The notes: generated from the sequence alone by a model not told the origin. A stretch of 64,000 nucleotides of DNA from Candidatus Limosilactobacillus merdigallinarum (GCA_019114515.1 DXFH01000002.1:62001-126000); one strand, 5' to 3'; shown: positions 18,147 to 27,960, numbered from the stretch's first letter. A program made the numbers and translations.

Positions 18147-18220
18147 TGCATTGGTGTGTAGTCTTTCTTATTGTGCCCAGTAAGCACATAAAACATCTAA
18201 TTAAGTGGTTGCTCAAGTAG
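18146..18220 (+). CDS. Putative 24-aa membrane-active toxin peptide (type I TA-like)
   Basis: Unrecognised small ORF. It starts with a hydrophobic stretch (WCVVFLIVP), continues basic (SKHIKHLIK) and ends WLLK. The hydrophobic part followed by Pro and a Trp-Leu near a basic end is reminiscent of Fst/Lpt toxins, but it is shorter than them and the spacing from Pro to Trp differs. GGAGGTGA is 8 nt before the ATG and locked in a hairpin. A strong terminator follows 7 nt after the stop, so it would be made from a ~160-nt mRNA. Placed between khpA and rimM, which are normally adjacent. A chance ORF remains possible. Confidence 0.45.
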   Translation: MHWCVVFLIVPSKHIKHLIKWLLK

Positions 18221-18227
18221 TAACCCG

Positions 18228-18254
18228 AGCGCTCATTTTTGTGGGCGCTTTTAT
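18228..18254 (+). terminator. Terminator of the 24-aa ORF mRNA
   Basis: AGCGCTC pairs with GGGCGCT (one G-U) across an 8-nt loop, followed by TTTTATG. The sequence resembles the small RNA terminator at 17961-17987. Confidence 0.6.
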
Positions 18255-18262
18255 GATTTTAT

Positions 18263-18298
18263 AAAAAAAGGACCGGCAACTCAGCCGATCCTTTTTTT
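18263..18298. terminator. Terminator after khpA
   Basis: AAAAAAAGGACCGGC and GCCGATCCTTTTTTT form a stem with one mismatch, overlapping the khpA stop. It works on the minus strand and has T runs both ways. Confidence 0.85.
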
Positions 18299-18563
18299 AA
18301 TGGCGGTGATCATTAATGACTAACCGGATCTTTTTGTCATTCACCCGTTTATTACGAGCACCTTCAACAACTGTGCGCAATGCACTGGCAACGTGCCCTT
18401 GTCGACCAATAACTCGGCCGACATCTGCAGGATCGACATTCAAAACATACTCATGATAACGATTGCTGTCACGCTTAGTAACATTAACCTTTTCCGGATA
18501 ACGTACTAATGGTTTCACCAACGTCTCAATGAGTTTTGTAAAATCTGTTGTCAACATGACCAT
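18297..18563 (-). CDS. khpA: KH-domain RNA-binding protein KhpA
   Basis: Small RNA-binding protein (YlqC) that forms a heterodimer with KhpB and influences cell division and sRNA biology in Gram-positives. 88 aa from the ATG at 18563. The KH GxxG loop is in VGRVIGRQGHVASALRTVV. No strong ribosome-binding site is present; it follows rpsP by only a few bases and is probably coupled to it. ATG at 18557 is an alternative start. Confidence 0.92.
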   Translation of the reverse strand: MVMLTTDFTKLIETLVKPLVRYPEKVNVTKRDSNRYHEYVLNVDPADVGRVIGRQGHVASALRTVVEGARNKRVNDKKIRLVINDHRH

Positions 18564-18569
18564 CAACCA

Positions 18570-18845
18570 CTACTTCTTAGCGTACTTAGCTTCGTGATAC
18601 TTCTTCATCACACCAGCCTTTTGCAGCATGTTGCGAACAGTATCAGAAGGCTGTGCACCTTTTTGTAACCAATCCATCACAGCGTCTTCATCGAACTTAA
18701 CCTGCTTTGGAGTAGTCAATGGGTTGTAGTAACCAAGACTAGTGATAAAACGGCCATCACGTGGTGAACGTGAGTCTGCAACCACGATCCGGTAGAATGG
18801 GCGCCGCTTAGAACCCATCCGCTTCAAACGAATCTTAACTGACAT
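18570..18845 (-). CDS. rpsP: 30S ribosomal protein S16
   Basis: Small-subunit protein needed for 30S assembly. It opens [26 protein letters not shown], diagnostic of S16. 91 aa. I use ATG at 18845 because AAGGAGGT is ~7 nt ahead; a GTG at 18854 overlaps that site. First gene of the rpsP-khpA unit with its own promoter. Confidence 0.96.
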   Translation of the reverse strand: MSVKIRLKRMGSKRRPFYRIVVADSRSPRDGRFITSLGYYNPLTTPKQVKFDEDAVMDWLQKGAQPSDTVRNMLQKAGVMKKYHEAKYAKK

Positions 18846-18882
18846 CAATGACACCTCCTTGAGTTTATTTCTAACAGCTAAT

Positions 18883-18911
18883 AATATAACAAGTTTTCAA
18901 ATGAATGTAAA
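18883..18911 (-). promoter_or_regulatory. Promoter of rpsP-khpA
   Basis: Minus strand TTTACA, 17 nt, TATATT; start expected about 25 nt before the ribosome-binding site. Confidence 0.6.
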
Positions 18912-18974
18912 GGGATTTTTCTTGACAGCCTTATTTTTTCAGATTGATATTATCAATTGCTATTAATAATGCTG

Positions 18975-20420
18975 TTAATGCTTACGACGCAAACGACGCA
19001 GCTTCTTAATCCGCTTCATCTTATCCTTCTTCATCTTCCGGGCCATCCGGTTCATGGCCATCTGACCCATCTTGCCACCAGGCATTGCGCCGCCCATCAT
19101 ATTTTGCATAGCACCAAAGTTGCCGTTGGTGATCTGCTTCATCATCTTCCGCATCTGGTTGAACTGCTTAATCATACGGTTAACTTCGACAATTGGCCGT
19201 CCAGAACCAGCTGCTAACCGCCGGCGCCGACTAGGACTTATCAAGTCCGGATCTTCACGTTCAGCGGGCGTCATTGACTGGATAATAGCCTTGATATGCA
19301 CAAAGGTCTTCGGATCCATGTTCATGTTCTTCAGGGCCGGATTATTAGCCATTCCGGGAATCATTTTCATGATATTTTCCATTGGTCCCATCTTGGTTAC
19401 TTGGTCTAACTGGGCAACGAAATCGTTGTAGTCAAATTCGTCGGCCCGCATCTTATCCATGGCTTCTTGGGCCTGTTCTTCATCAACGTTTTTCTGTGCC
19501 TTTTCAATCAGGGTAAGCATGTCACCCATGCCCAGAATTCGTGATGCCATTCGGTCAGGGTGGAAGACGTCTAAGTCAGACATCTTTTCCCCTTCACCGA
19601 CAAACTTGATTGGCTTGCCGGTGACCGCACGGATAGACATAGCGGCCCCACCACGGGTATCACCATCCAGCTTAGTCAGTACAACCCCAGTAATGTCCAA
19701 CTTGTCATCAAAACCTTGGGCGGTATTAACGGCGTTTTGCCCCGTCATCGCGTCGACAACCAGCAAAATTTCGTCAGGATAAGCCAGTTCTTTAATCTGC
19801 GCTAATTCATTCATTAACGCTTCGTCAATTTGCAAACGACCAGCGGTATCGATGATGACATAATCGTTTTTGTCTGCACGTGCCTTTTCCAGTCCTTCCT
19901 TCACAATCTGAACTGGATTTTCATCGGTCCCCTTTTCAAAAACGGGTACGCCAATGGAATCGGCCACTTGCTGCAATTGAGTAATTGCGGCTGGCCGGTA
20001 AACGTCGGCCGCAATGAACAGTGGCCGTGCGTTTTGTTCTTCCTTCAAGCGTTTTGCCAGCTTACCGGCAGTCGTCGTTTTACCGGCACCTTGTAGTCCG
20101 ACCATCATAATAACGGTTGGGATATGGTCGGCTTTGTTTAATGGAACAGCTTCTTGCCCCATCAGTTCCGTTAACTGTTCGTCAACGATTTTGACAATTT
20201 GTTGTGCAGGATTCAGGCCTTTCAGCACTTCTGCACCAGCCGCCTTTTCACGAACGGTCTTAACAAAATCCTTAACGACTTTGAAGTTAACGTCCGCTTC
20301 CAAAAGGGCCATCCGAATTTCCCGCATGGTTTCACGCAGGTCTTCCTCCGTCACTTTTGGCTTGCGGCGTAATTTTTCCATTGCCTTTTGCAGGCGTTCG
20401 GTTAGTCCTTCAAATGCCAT
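18975..20420 (-). CDS. ffh: Signal recognition particle GTPase Ffh
   Basis: Binds 4.5S/scRNA and signal sequences of nascent membrane proteins and docks on FtsY. 481 aa: N domain, G domain with GLQGAGKTTTAGKLAKRL (about 107), DTAGRLQID (about 190) and TKLDGDTRGGAA (about 248), then a Met-rich M domain (from about 300) with a Met- and Gly-rich tail ending in basic KLRRLRRKH. Start ATG at 20420 behind AGAGGAGTAATGATTC, 6 nt after ylxM. Confidence 0.97.
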   Translation of the reverse strand: MAFEGLTERLQKAMEKLRRKPKVTEEDLRETMREIRMALLEADVNFKVVKDFVKTVREKAAGAEVLKGLNPAQQIVKIVDEQLTELMGQEAVPLNKADHIPTVIMMVGLQGAGKTTTAGKLAKRLKEEQNARPLFIAADVYRPAAITQLQQVADSIGVPVFEKGTDENPVQIVKEGLEKARADKNDYVIIDTAGRLQIDEALMNELAQIKELAYPDEILLVVDAMTGQNAVNTAQGFDDKLDITGVVLTKLDGDTRGGAAMSIRAVTGKPIKFVGEGEKMSDLDVFHPDRMASRILGMGDMLTLIEKAQKNVDEEQAQEAMDKMRADEFDYNDFVAQLDQVTKMGPMENIMKMIPGMANNPALKNMNMDPKTFVHIKAIIQSMTPAEREDPDLISPSRRRRLAAGSGRPIVEVNRMIKQFNQMRKMMKQITNGNFGAMQNMMGGAMPGGKMGQMAMNRMARKMKKDKMKRIKKLRRLRRKH

Positions 20421-20426
20421 GAATCA

Positions 20427-20768
20427 TTACTCCTCTTCCAACGTTTCCATTCCGTTAACCAGCTTATTTAAGTACTGGTCATCCGGATAATGGTCCTGTA
20501 CATATTGCTTAATTTGATCCGCTTGCTCATTTTGCTTTACAAAATCACGATACAAGTGCAATTTCTGTTCATACTCTTCTAAAGCATTTACTGTGCGTTT
20601 GATATTATCATAAACTGCCTGCCGTGACACAGCAAAATTCTCAGCAATCTCGCCTAATGAATAATCATCCGCATAATAGAGCTCAATGTATTCCTCTTGC
20701 TTATGGGTCAGCAAGGGCTGATAAAACTCTAATAAAGCGTTCACGCGTTCATTTTTGGCTAGTTCCAT
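20427..20768 (-). CDS. ylxM: YlxM family helix-turn-helix protein
   Basis: Conserved partner of the SRP genes in Firmicutes; the streptococcal homologue stimulates SRP function. 113 aa with the helix-turn-helix [23 protein letters not shown] (about residues 31-53) after [16 protein letters not shown], resembling sigma region 4. It sits between ftsY and ffh with short gaps. Start ATG at 20768 behind AGGTGATCAT. Confidence 0.93.
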   Translation of the reverse strand: MELAKNERVNALLEFYQPLLTHKQEEYIELYYADDYSLGEIAENFAVSRQAVYDNIKRTVNALEEYEQKLHLYRDFVKQNEQADQIKQYVQDHYPDDQYLNKLVNGMETLEEE

Positions 20769-20782
20769 ATGATCACCTGTTA

Positions 20783-22258
20783 TTAATTCACTAAGCCCTT
20801 AAACAAACCATAAACAAATTCACTTGCATCAAAGTCAGCTAAGTCATCAACATGCTCACCCAAACCAACTAATTTAACCGGTAAGTGCAATTCATTGCGG
20901 ATAGCTAACACAATGCCGCCGCGCGCTGTCCCATCCAGTTTAGTCAGCACGATGCCAGTAACATCGGTGCTTTCCTTAAATAGTTTAGCTTGGTTCAATG
21001 CATTTTGACCGGTAGTGGCATCTAATACCAGGAGCACTTCATGCGGTGCGTCCGGAATCTCACGAGACATAATCCGCTTCATTTTAGCTAACTCGTTCAT
21101 CAAGTTAACTTTGTTCTGCAAACGACCAGCCGTATCAACCAGCAGTAAGTCATAATTTTCGTTCTTGACTTTCTTCACACCATCGAACACAACCGCCGCT
21201 GGATCACCGTTCTTTGGACCCGTGACGATATCTACACCATCACGTTTGGCCCAGACATCCAGCTGCTCAACAGCACCTGCACGGAAAGTATCAGCCGCTG
21301 CCAATAAGACTCTCTTGCCTTGCAGCTTGTAACGGGCAGCCAGTTTACCAATAGTGGTCGTCTTGCCGGCACCGTTAACACCAACAAACATGATGACCGT
21401 TGGACCGCTCTTAGCGTAATTGATCTGATTATTCTCGCCATTGCCGGCTTCCTCATACAAGGAAACCATCTTTTCAATGATGACATTCGAAACTTCCTGC
21501 TTGGTCTTTGCATTGCGCAATTTAACCTCTTCCTGCAGGGAGTCGCTCAGCTTCATTGCCATGTCATAGCCGACGTCCGATTCGATCATCAAATCTTCTA
21601 GGTCGTCAAAGAAGTCTTCATCGACATGCCGGAAGTTAGCTAAAAAACGGTTAAGACGCGCACCAAAGCCAGTCCGCGATTTTTCCAAGCCACGGTCATA
21701 ACGTTCCTCTTGGCTTTCTGCAGAATATTCCTCTGCTTCCTGAGCAGCTGAATCCGCAACGGCTGCGGAACTTTCGCTAGCCGATTGCGAGCTCTTTTCC
21801 TCACCTTGACTGGAGACATTATCACTTGGTGCTTGTTGTTCACTTGCAGCGGAGTCTGCCTCTGTACTGTCAGCACTTGCTGAATTAACTGCAGCACTGG
21901 CGGACGCTTCGACAGATTCTGCCTCAACACTTCCAATGGCCACATTGCTGATTGACTGTGACTCTGCTGACGCCGCACGCTCAGCATTTTCACCACTAGT
22001 AGCAGACTCCGTGGGCTCTCCAGCAGATTCACTAGTTGCGTGGGCAGCAGACATACTGTTGACTACCGCAGAACCTTCACTAGCCGTTTCACTAACGACC
22101 GCTTCATTTGCTGACGCTACGCTAATCGCCAACTTTTCCTGACTGGCTGCACTAACCGCGCTTGTTGCACTGGTTACTTGTGATTCGCTGCTTACTTCAC
22201 TATTAGCACTAGTTGCTTCTGATTTCTTCTTACGGCGGAAAATATCAAATAATCCCAT
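20783..22258 (-). CDS. ftsY: SRP receptor GTPase FtsY
   Basis: Receives ribosome-SRP complexes at the membrane. 491 aa, longer than most FtsY because of an N-terminal low-complexity region (about residues 12-185) made almost entirely of Ala, Ser, Glu, Val and Asp. The NG domain follows: [18 protein letters not shown] (about 293), [13 protein letters not shown] (about 377) and [10 protein letters not shown] (about 440). The very start is basic ([12 protein letters not shown]), as in A-domain FtsY proteins. Start ATG at 22258 with GGAGGTTGAACAA. Confidence 0.96.
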   Translation of the reverse strand: MGLFDIFRRKKKSEATSANSEVSSESQVTSATSAVSAASQEKLAISVASANEAVVSETASEGSAVVNSMSAAHATSESAGEPTESATSGENAERAASAESQSISNVAIGSVEAESVEASASAAVNSASADSTEADSAASEQQAPSDNVSSQGEEKSSQSASESSAAVADSAAQEAEEYSAESQEERYDRGLEKSRTGFGARLNRFLANFRHVDEDFFDDLEDLMIESDVGYDMAMKLSDSLQEEVKLRNAKTKQEVSNVIIEKMVSLYEEAGNGENNQINYAKSGPTVIMFVGVNGAGKTTTIGKLAARYKLQGKRVLLAAADTFRAGAVEQLDVWAKRDGVDIVTGPKNGDPAAVVFDGVKKVKNENYDLLLVDTAGRLQNKVNLMNELAKMKRIMSREIPDAPHEVLLVLDATTGQNALNQAKLFKESTDVTGIVLTKLDGTARGGIVLAIRNELHLPVKLVGLGEHVDDLADFDASEFVYGLFKGLVN

Positions 22259-22279
22259 TTGTTCAACCTCCGTCTATGA

Positions 22280-25200
22280 TTATTTTTCTTCTGAGGCCAA
22301 TGCCTTTTTAACATCGATTGAGACAACCCGGGAAATACCGGATTCTTGCATCGTCACTCCATAAAGGACATCCGCATTGCGCATCGTTCCTTTACGGTGG
22401 GTGATGACGATAAACTGCGGACCACTGTTGCCAAATTTATCTAAGTAGTTAGCGAAGCGATCCACATTAACATCATCCAACGCGGCCTCGGGTTCGTCAA
22501 GAATCGCAAATGGTACTGGCCGCACCTTCAAGATGGCAAACAGCAATGCAATTGCCGTTAACGCTTTTTCACCACCAGATAGCAAGCTCAACTGCTGGTT
22601 CTTCTTGCCCGGTGGCTGCGCCATGATCTCCACCCCAGTGGTAAGCGGCTGATCAGGTTCCGTCAGCACTAATTTAGCTTGACCACCGGCAAAGATTTGC
22701 ACAAAGGTTTGGCTAAATGAGCGCGAAACTTCATTGAAAGCCTTCAAGAAGCGATCCTTCACCTGTTGGTCCATTTGCGACATGGTGGTTTTCAACTGTT
22801 TCTTGGCAGATAACAAATCATTTTGTTGGTCAGTCAAGAATTGATAGCGCTGCGAAACTTGCTGGTATTCCTCAATGGACCCTAAATTAACTTCACCTAA
22901 ATCAGCTAATCCACGGTGCAAAAGCTTAATCTGCCGATCTAATTCTTGATCATCTAGGTCGCTTTGATCAATCTGTGCCTCATCAAACGTCATACTGTAC
23001 CGTTCACTTAAACGATTCAAGCCATTATCAATTTGTGCCTCTAAACGACCCTTTTGATCGTTATTCTTGGATAGGTCATTTAAAGCGGCCTTTTCCAGTT
23101 CTTGCAGACGTTCATTTGCGCTGGTGGCAGCCTGCATATCAGATCGCAGATGGTCGAGTTGATCATTAAAGTTATGAATAGCGTCCTTAGCAGCAGCTAG
23201 TTTAGCCTGTGCTTTCTCTAAAGCCGCTTTACTATCTGTCTGTTCTTGATTGCTGTCATGACTATTTTGTGCCAGCTGTGATTGGGCTTGATCATTAGCC
23301 GATAATTGCTGCTGAAGTCCCTGACGTTCTGCCTGCAAACGCTTGACGTTACCCTGCGTTTGCTTGAAGCGTTCGGCAACAATGGCTAGCTGCCGTTGCT
23401 TTTCGTGCAACTGATCTTCCTTTGCGGATGCATCCTGAGCTAAATCCGCTAGTTGCTGTTTGATTTGGTCAGTCTGTGTGCGAGCGGCACTCAGTTGGTG
23501 GTTTATATCATCCTCATCAGCCTGGTTTTGTGACAGTTTTGCTTCATAGTCTTGATCATTAACCTGGTCAGCAGCATAGTTCAAAGCCTGCACCTTCCGC
23601 TTTAATTCCTGTACCCGGCTCTGCCCCATCTCAACGTTGGTCTGCAGTTGTCCGGTTACCGTTTGCTGCTGCTGATAGGCTTTCTGTAATTTCTGCAGTG
23701 TCTGTTCACTTGCATTTGCGGCTTGTTTTAGTTGACCAAGCTTTTCTTCTAATTGGCTGGCCGCCTGCTGGCTCTGCTGCAGCTCAGCATTGAGCTGTTG
23801 CTCATGTTGCTGGCGGCTCAGTAAACCAATCCGTTGATTACGACTAGCACCACCAGACATTGCCCCGCTAGCGTTGATTAATTGCCCATCTAAGGTAACT
23901 ACTCGTAGTTGGTGACGTCCTGCATTCGCAATCATTGTTGCATGTTGCAGATTATCAGCTAGGACCGTATTAGACAGCAAATGATCAATAACAACTTGGA
24001 TTTGGGAATCATACTTGATTAAGGACGGTGCCCAGCCAATAAAACCGGGGAGTTGCTGAACCTCACCCAGAATCCGGGGGCGAAAACCACCCCGCAACGT
24101 GTTTAACGGCAGGATTGTGGCTCTACCGCCACGCGTTTTGACCAAATACTGAATGATCATCTGACCATCGCGCTGCGTTTTGACTACCAGCTGCTGCAGC
24201 TGGCTGCCTAACACCGTTTCATAAGCCTTCGTGTATTGACCGGGAGCATCAATCAGTTCATTGACTGGTCCCAGCAAGCCGGCAAACTGCTGCCGTTGCT
24301 TCAACACATTAGCTACACCGCCATAATAGCCGGTATAATCTGCCATCATCGCCTTATAGCTCTGCAGCTGTCGTTTAGCCGATTCAGCATTACCAAGCGC
24401 TTGATACCAAACTTTTTGCTGTTGCCGATAAGCCTGGTCTAATTTCTTGGCCTGTTCTTGCTCACGCTGTACACGGGTTGCTAAGTCAGCCGCCTTCTTC
24501 TTTGCGGCATCTAGTGCGGCAGTTTGCTCTTTGACATCAGCCTGTTGCTTATTAAGGGTCTGCTTGTGCTCACGTAATTCCTGCTGGTTCTGTGCTGCCT
24601 GATTCTGGTTACGATCATGCGTCTGCTTTAAAAAGGTCCGCTGATTATGGAGGCTGGTCAATTGTTGCATCAAGTCAACCTGCTGCCCCTGCAATTGCTC
24701 TAATTGTTGATTCAATTGCGCAGTCCGCTCCTGGACACCCATCTTCTGTAAGTCAGTTACATCAGTTTGAATATTTACTTTTTCAGAACGTTGATCAATT
24801 AACTGCTGCTGTGCTTCCGTCAGTTCTTGATTATTCTTATCCAGTTGTTTTTGCAATGCAGCACGTTGATCTTGCAGACGCTGCTGATCTTTTTCTTGCT
24901 GCTCGCGACGAACGGTGGCCAGTGATTGCTGGTTCTTTAAGGCGGCAATTTCTTCCACCTTGTCCGTCACGATCGTCTGCTGGTCATCTTTGTCCCGACT
25001 CAACTGCTCATTTTGCGCCTGTAACTGACTCACGCGCCGTTTGCTTTGCGCTGCCTGTCTTTGGTAATCATCCGCCATTTTTTGTGATGCCTGCAACTGC
25101 TTGCTTAACTGGTCCAAAGCCTGACGCTTAGCAGTGATTGTCCGCACTGTTTTTGTACGGTCAAATTGATCCAAACGCTTCTTCTGCTCCAGATAGTCCT

Positions 25201-25837
25201 TTGCTAAAGAAGACTGTTCTTCCAGTGGGCCGATTCGTTCCTTTAAGTCAGCAACAATGTCGTTCACCCGGTTTAGGTTATCCATCGTGTCGGCCAGTCG
25301 TTTTTGAGCAGTCTGCTTATTAGCCTTGTACTTTGTAACGCCGGCAACCGTTTCGAGGATCTGTCGCCGATCAGATGGCTGGCCATTAAAGACGGCTGCT
25401 ACCCGTCCTTGTGAAATAATCGAAAATGATTCCCGACCAATCCCGGAGTCAATAAACAGGTCAACTACGTCCTTCAGCCGCACCTGACGATCGTTGATTA
25501 AATACTCACTGTCACCATTGCGATAAAGCTTCCGGGTGACGGTCAATTCGGAAAACTCGCTTTGCAGGTAATGGTCGCTATTGTCCAAAGTTATCTTCAC
25601 CATTGCCCGGTTAAGGGGATGGTGGTCTTTGGAACCATTAAAAATTACGTCGACCATTTTACCGCCTCGCAGAGTTTTAGCTGACTGTTCACCCATTACC
25701 CAACGGATGGCTTCAATGATGTTGCTCTTACCACTGCCATTGGGACCGATTATCCCCGTCATGCCCGTCTGGAACTTAATCACCGTCTTGTGGGCAAATG
25801 ATTTAAAACCATCGATTTCTAATGACAATAATCGCAT
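22280..25837 (-). CDS. smc: Chromosome segregation protein SMC
   Basis: ATPase of the SMC-ScpAB condensin. 1185 aa, full length. Walker A GPNGSGKSNIIEAIRWVMG near residue 32. Gln-rich coiled coil (about 165-505), hinge (about 515-660, YTGYYGGVANVLKQ to GAMSGG), return coil. Signature LSLLSGGEKALTAIALL (about 1085) and Walker B FAILDEPEAALDD (about 1110). The arms are unusually Gln-rich. It sits between rnc and ftsY as in Bacillus. Confidence 0.97.
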   Translation of the reverse strand: MRLLSLEIDGFKSFAHKTVIKFQTGMTGIIGPNGSGKSNIIEAIRWVMGEQSAKTLRGGKMVDVIFNGSKDHHPLNRAMVKITLDNSDHYLQSEFSELTVTRKLYRNGDSEYLINDRQVRLKDVVDLFIDSGIGRESFSIISQGRVAAVFNGQPSDRRQILETVAGVTKYKANKQTAQKRLADTMDNLNRVNDIVADLKERIGPLEEQSSLAKDYLEQKKRLDQFDRTKTVRTITAKRQALDQLSKQLQASQKMADDYQRQAAQSKRRVSQLQAQNEQLSRDKDDQQTIVTDKVEEIAALKNQQSLATVRREQQEKDQQRLQDQRAALQKQLDKNNQELTEAQQQLIDQRSEKVNIQTDVTDLQKMGVQERTAQLNQQLEQLQGQQVDLMQQLTSLHNQRTFLKQTHDRNQNQAAQNQQELREHKQTLNKQQADVKEQTAALDAAKKKAADLATRVQREQEQAKKLDQAYRQQQKVWYQALGNAESAKRQLQSYKAMMADYTGYYGGVANVLKQRQQFAGLLGPVNELIDAPGQYTKAYETVLGSQLQQLVVKTQRDGQMIIQYLVKTRGGRATILPLNTLRGGFRPRILGEVQQLPGFIGWAPSLIKYDSQIQVVIDHLLSNTVLADNLQHATMIANAGRHQLRVVTLDGQLINASGAMSGGASRNQRIGLLSRQQHEQQLNAELQQSQQAASQLEEKLGQLKQAANASEQTLQKLQKAYQQQQTVTGQLQTNVEMGQSRVQELKRKVQALNYAADQVNDQDYEAKLSQNQADEDDINHQLSAARTQTDQIKQQLADLAQDASAKEDQLHEKQRQLAIVAERFKQTQGNVKRLQAERQGLQQQLSANDQAQSQLAQNSHDSNQEQTDSKAALEKAQAKLAAAKDAIHNFNDQLDHLRSDMQAATSANERLQELEKAALNDLSKNNDQKGRLEAQIDNGLNRLSERYSMTFDEAQIDQSDLDDQELDRQIKLLHRGLADLGEVNLGSIEEYQQVSQRYQFLTDQQNDLLSAKKQLKTTMSQMDQQVKDRFLKAFNEVSRSFSQTFVQIFAGGQAKLVLTEPDQPLTTGVEIMAQPPGKKNQQLSLLSGGEKALTAIALLFAILKVRPVPFAILDEPEAALDDVNVDRFANYLDKFGNSGPQFIVITHRKGTMRNADVLYGVTMQESGISRVVSIDVKKALASEEK

Positions 25838-25852
25838 TCAACACTCACCATC

Positions 25853-26554
25853 TTATTGCTGCTGCTTTCGTAAGTCCGTCAAAGCTGCTTTGGCGGCTGC
25901 CATTTCCGCATGTTTCTTTGAACTGCCGGAACCCATACCAATGATTTTACCGTCAGCACTAACATTTACCTTGAATACCGGTGCATTTTCCGAACCACTT
26001 TCGGCCAGCAAATGATATTCAATGTCAACGTCACCATCGCGCTGCAGAAATTCCTGCAAGCTTGTCTTAGCGTCAACCGCATGATCAAACCAGCCCATAT
26101 CCAATTTCGGGAAGATGACCCGGTGAATGAACTTTTCCACTGCGTCACGTCCCTGATCCAGGTATAAGGCCCCAATGAATGATTCAAAAATATCACAAAG
26201 CAGACCCGGACGCTGACGAGCACCAGCCATTTCCTCACCATGCCCTAAACGAATGTATTGGTCAAAGTGACATTCCTTAGCAAATTTAGAAAAACTATCT
26301 TCACAGACCATCGCTGCCCGCAAACGGGTCAATTTTCCCTGCGGCAGTTGGGGATAGCGTTTATAAATATACTCAGAAACAAACAGCTGTAGAACAGCGT
26401 CCCCTAAAAATTCAATTCGTTCGTAAAACTTCAATCCCTGATTAGGGTGTTCATTGACATAGGAAGCCTGTGTAAATGCTTCTGCTAATAATGATGGGTC
26501 GTTAAATTCAATGCCATATTCTTTTTTCAGATATGCTTGTAACTCGCTAATCAT
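25853..26554 (-). CDS. rnc: Ribonuclease III
   Basis: Cleaves double-stranded RNA, including rRNA precursors; also the likely executor of any antisense RNA control encoded here. 233 aa with the catalytic signature ERIEFLGDAVLQLFVSEYIY (about residues 44-63), second acidic cluster CDIFESFIGALYLD (about 117) and a C-terminal dsRBD (SKKHAEMAAAKAAL). Start ATG at 26554 behind GAAAGGAAAGGTAA. Confidence 0.96.
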   Translation of the reverse strand: MISELQAYLKKEYGIEFNDPSLLAEAFTQASYVNEHPNQGLKFYERIEFLGDAVLQLFVSEYIYKRYPQLPQGKLTRLRAAMVCEDSFSKFAKECHFDQYIRLGHGEEMAGARQRPGLLCDIFESFIGALYLDQGRDAVEKFIHRVIFPKLDMGWFDHAVDAKTSLQEFLQRDGDVDIEYHLLAESGSENAPVFKVNVSADGKIIGMGSGSSKKHAEMAAAKAALTDLRKQQQ

Positions 26555-26570
26555 TTACCTTTCCTTTCCG

Positions 26571-26607
26571 AAAAAAAGCCGCTGACGAAGAAAGCTTCAT
26601 CGCGGCT
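26571..26607 (-). terminator. Terminator after acpP
   Basis: On the minus strand GCCGCGATGAAG pairs with CTTCGTCAGCGGC (one bulge), followed by seven T residues. It separates plsX-acpP from rnc-smc-ftsY. Confidence 0.8.
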
Positions 26608-26624
26608 CATGAATTTGCTGCCAA

Positions 26625-26870
26625 TTACTTGGATTGACGATTGTATATGTAATCGACTACTTCACCAATCGTGTTTAATTTTTCCGCTTCGTCATCTTCA
26701 ATGGTGGCGCCAAAGGCATCTTCCACTTCCAGGACGAATTCAACAAAATCAATTGAGTCAGCGTCTAGATCTGTCTTTAAATTCAAATCATCGGTAATCT
26801 TTGCCCGATCAATATCAAAATGGTCAGCAACGATTGCTGATACTTTATCAAAGATTTCTTTCTTCTCCAT
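26625..26870 (-). CDS. acpP: Acyl carrier protein
   Basis: Carries acyl chains as a phosphopantetheine thioester for fatty acid and phospholipid synthesis. 81 aa, acidic, with the modified Ser in DLDADSIDFVEFVLEVED (about residue 38). The motif is DSID rather than the common DSLD, which is allowed. It follows plsX by 53 nt in one unit. Confidence 0.95.
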   Translation of the reverse strand: MEKKEIFDKVSAIVADHFDIDRAKITDDLNLKTDLDADSIDFVEFVLEVEDAFGATIEDDEAEKLNTIGEVVDYIYNRQSK

Positions 26871-26923
26871 CGCTATTACCTCTTATAGTTGATTAAACTA
26901 ACGTTCTTATTTTATTAGTTTTT

Positions 26924-27940
26924 TTAGTCGTTGTCTACGTTTTTAGGCTTAAAGTAGGCAACCGTCTTCTCGATAACGTGTGAGGTGATCATTCCATGAA
27001 TCTGTTCGATCGTTTTATCAACGGCTTTGGCATCCGACGAACCGTGCGTTTTCACTACCGGTGCATTCAAGCCTAGTAAAACAGCCCCACCATAAGTAGA
27101 GGTCGACATCTGGTGACCAATATGGTGAAAGACGGGCTTTAAAAGCAGGTAGCCTAATTTTGCCCGTAAGCCGCCATTCATGATGCCATCCCGAATCAGG
27201 GTGAGGAACATCTTAGCAGTACCTTCAGTGGCTTTCAAAGCGGCATTCGCGGTCCAGCCATCGGAAACTACCACATCGGCCTTCCCGTACAAGAGATCAC
27301 CACTCTCAATGTTACCCACAAAGTTCAAATCTTCTTGTTGTGCTAACTGGGCATGGACTTCCTTATGGAGAGTATCACCCTTATCCTTCTCAGCACCATT
27401 ATTTAATAAGGCGATTCGTGGATGATCGACGCCTAAAACATTTTCGGCATAGAAACGCCCTAGTTGGGCAAATTGCAAAAGATTCTTCTCCTTACTTTCC
27501 GCATTGGCGCCAGAATCCAAATAAACAAAGCTATGCCGATCAGAACCCGGTTGCGTAATCGGCAGCACACTGGTCAGCCCGGGACGATCAATTCCCTTAA
27601 TTCGGCCAACAATGAAAATTCCAGCTGCCAATACTGCACCGGTGTTGCCGGCAGAGAAGAAGGCATCTGCTTCGCCGTTTTTAACTGCCATCGCAGCACG
27701 CACAATGGAAGAATCCTTCTTATCGCGAATGGCCCGTACTGGCTCTTCTCCCATCGAAATTGTTTCCGTAGTCTTAATCAAGCTAATACGCTCATCGTTT
27801 TTAATTAATGGTTTTACCTGTTTTAGATCGCCATAAAGGAGAAATTCAATATCCTGGAAACGATCACGTGCTTGCTCTACTCCCGCGACAATCGCTTGTG
27901 GTGCATTGTCGCCACCCATTGCGTCAACAGCAATTCTCAT
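26924..27940 (-). CDS. plsX: Phosphate acyltransferase PlsX
   Basis: Makes acyl-phosphate from acyl-ACP for PlsY, starting phospholipid synthesis; peripheral membrane protein. 338 aa, beginning MRIAVDAMGGDNAPQAIV, with SAGNTGAVLAAG (about 98) and the conserved TYGGAVLLGLNAPVVKTHGSS near the end. Its partner acpP is directly downstream, and FakA, which makes acyl-phosphate from free fatty acids, is encoded two genes upstream. Confidence 0.95.
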   Translation of the reverse strand: MRIAVDAMGGDNAPQAIVAGVEQARDRFQDIEFLLYGDLKQVKPLIKNDERISLIKTTETISMGEEPVRAIRDKKDSSIVRAAMAVKNGEADAFFSAGNTGAVLAAGIFIVGRIKGIDRPGLTSVLPITQPGSDRHSFVYLDSGANAESKEKNLLQFAQLGRFYAENVLGVDHPRIALLNNGAEKDKGDTLHKEVHAQLAQQEDLNFVGNIESGDLLYGKADVVVSDGWTANAALKATEGTAKMFLTLIRDGIMNGGLRAKLGYLLLKPVFHHIGHQMSTSTYGGAVLLGLNAPVVKTHGSSDAKAVDKTIEQIHGMITSHVIEKTVAYFKPKNVDND

Positions 27941-27960
27941 ACTAGTATTACCTCATTTCA

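Noticed and set aside
24592..25131. 179-codon open frame on the plus strand
   Set aside because: It lies wholly inside smc on the other strand, has no ribosome-binding site, and mirrors Gln/coiled-coil codon bias.
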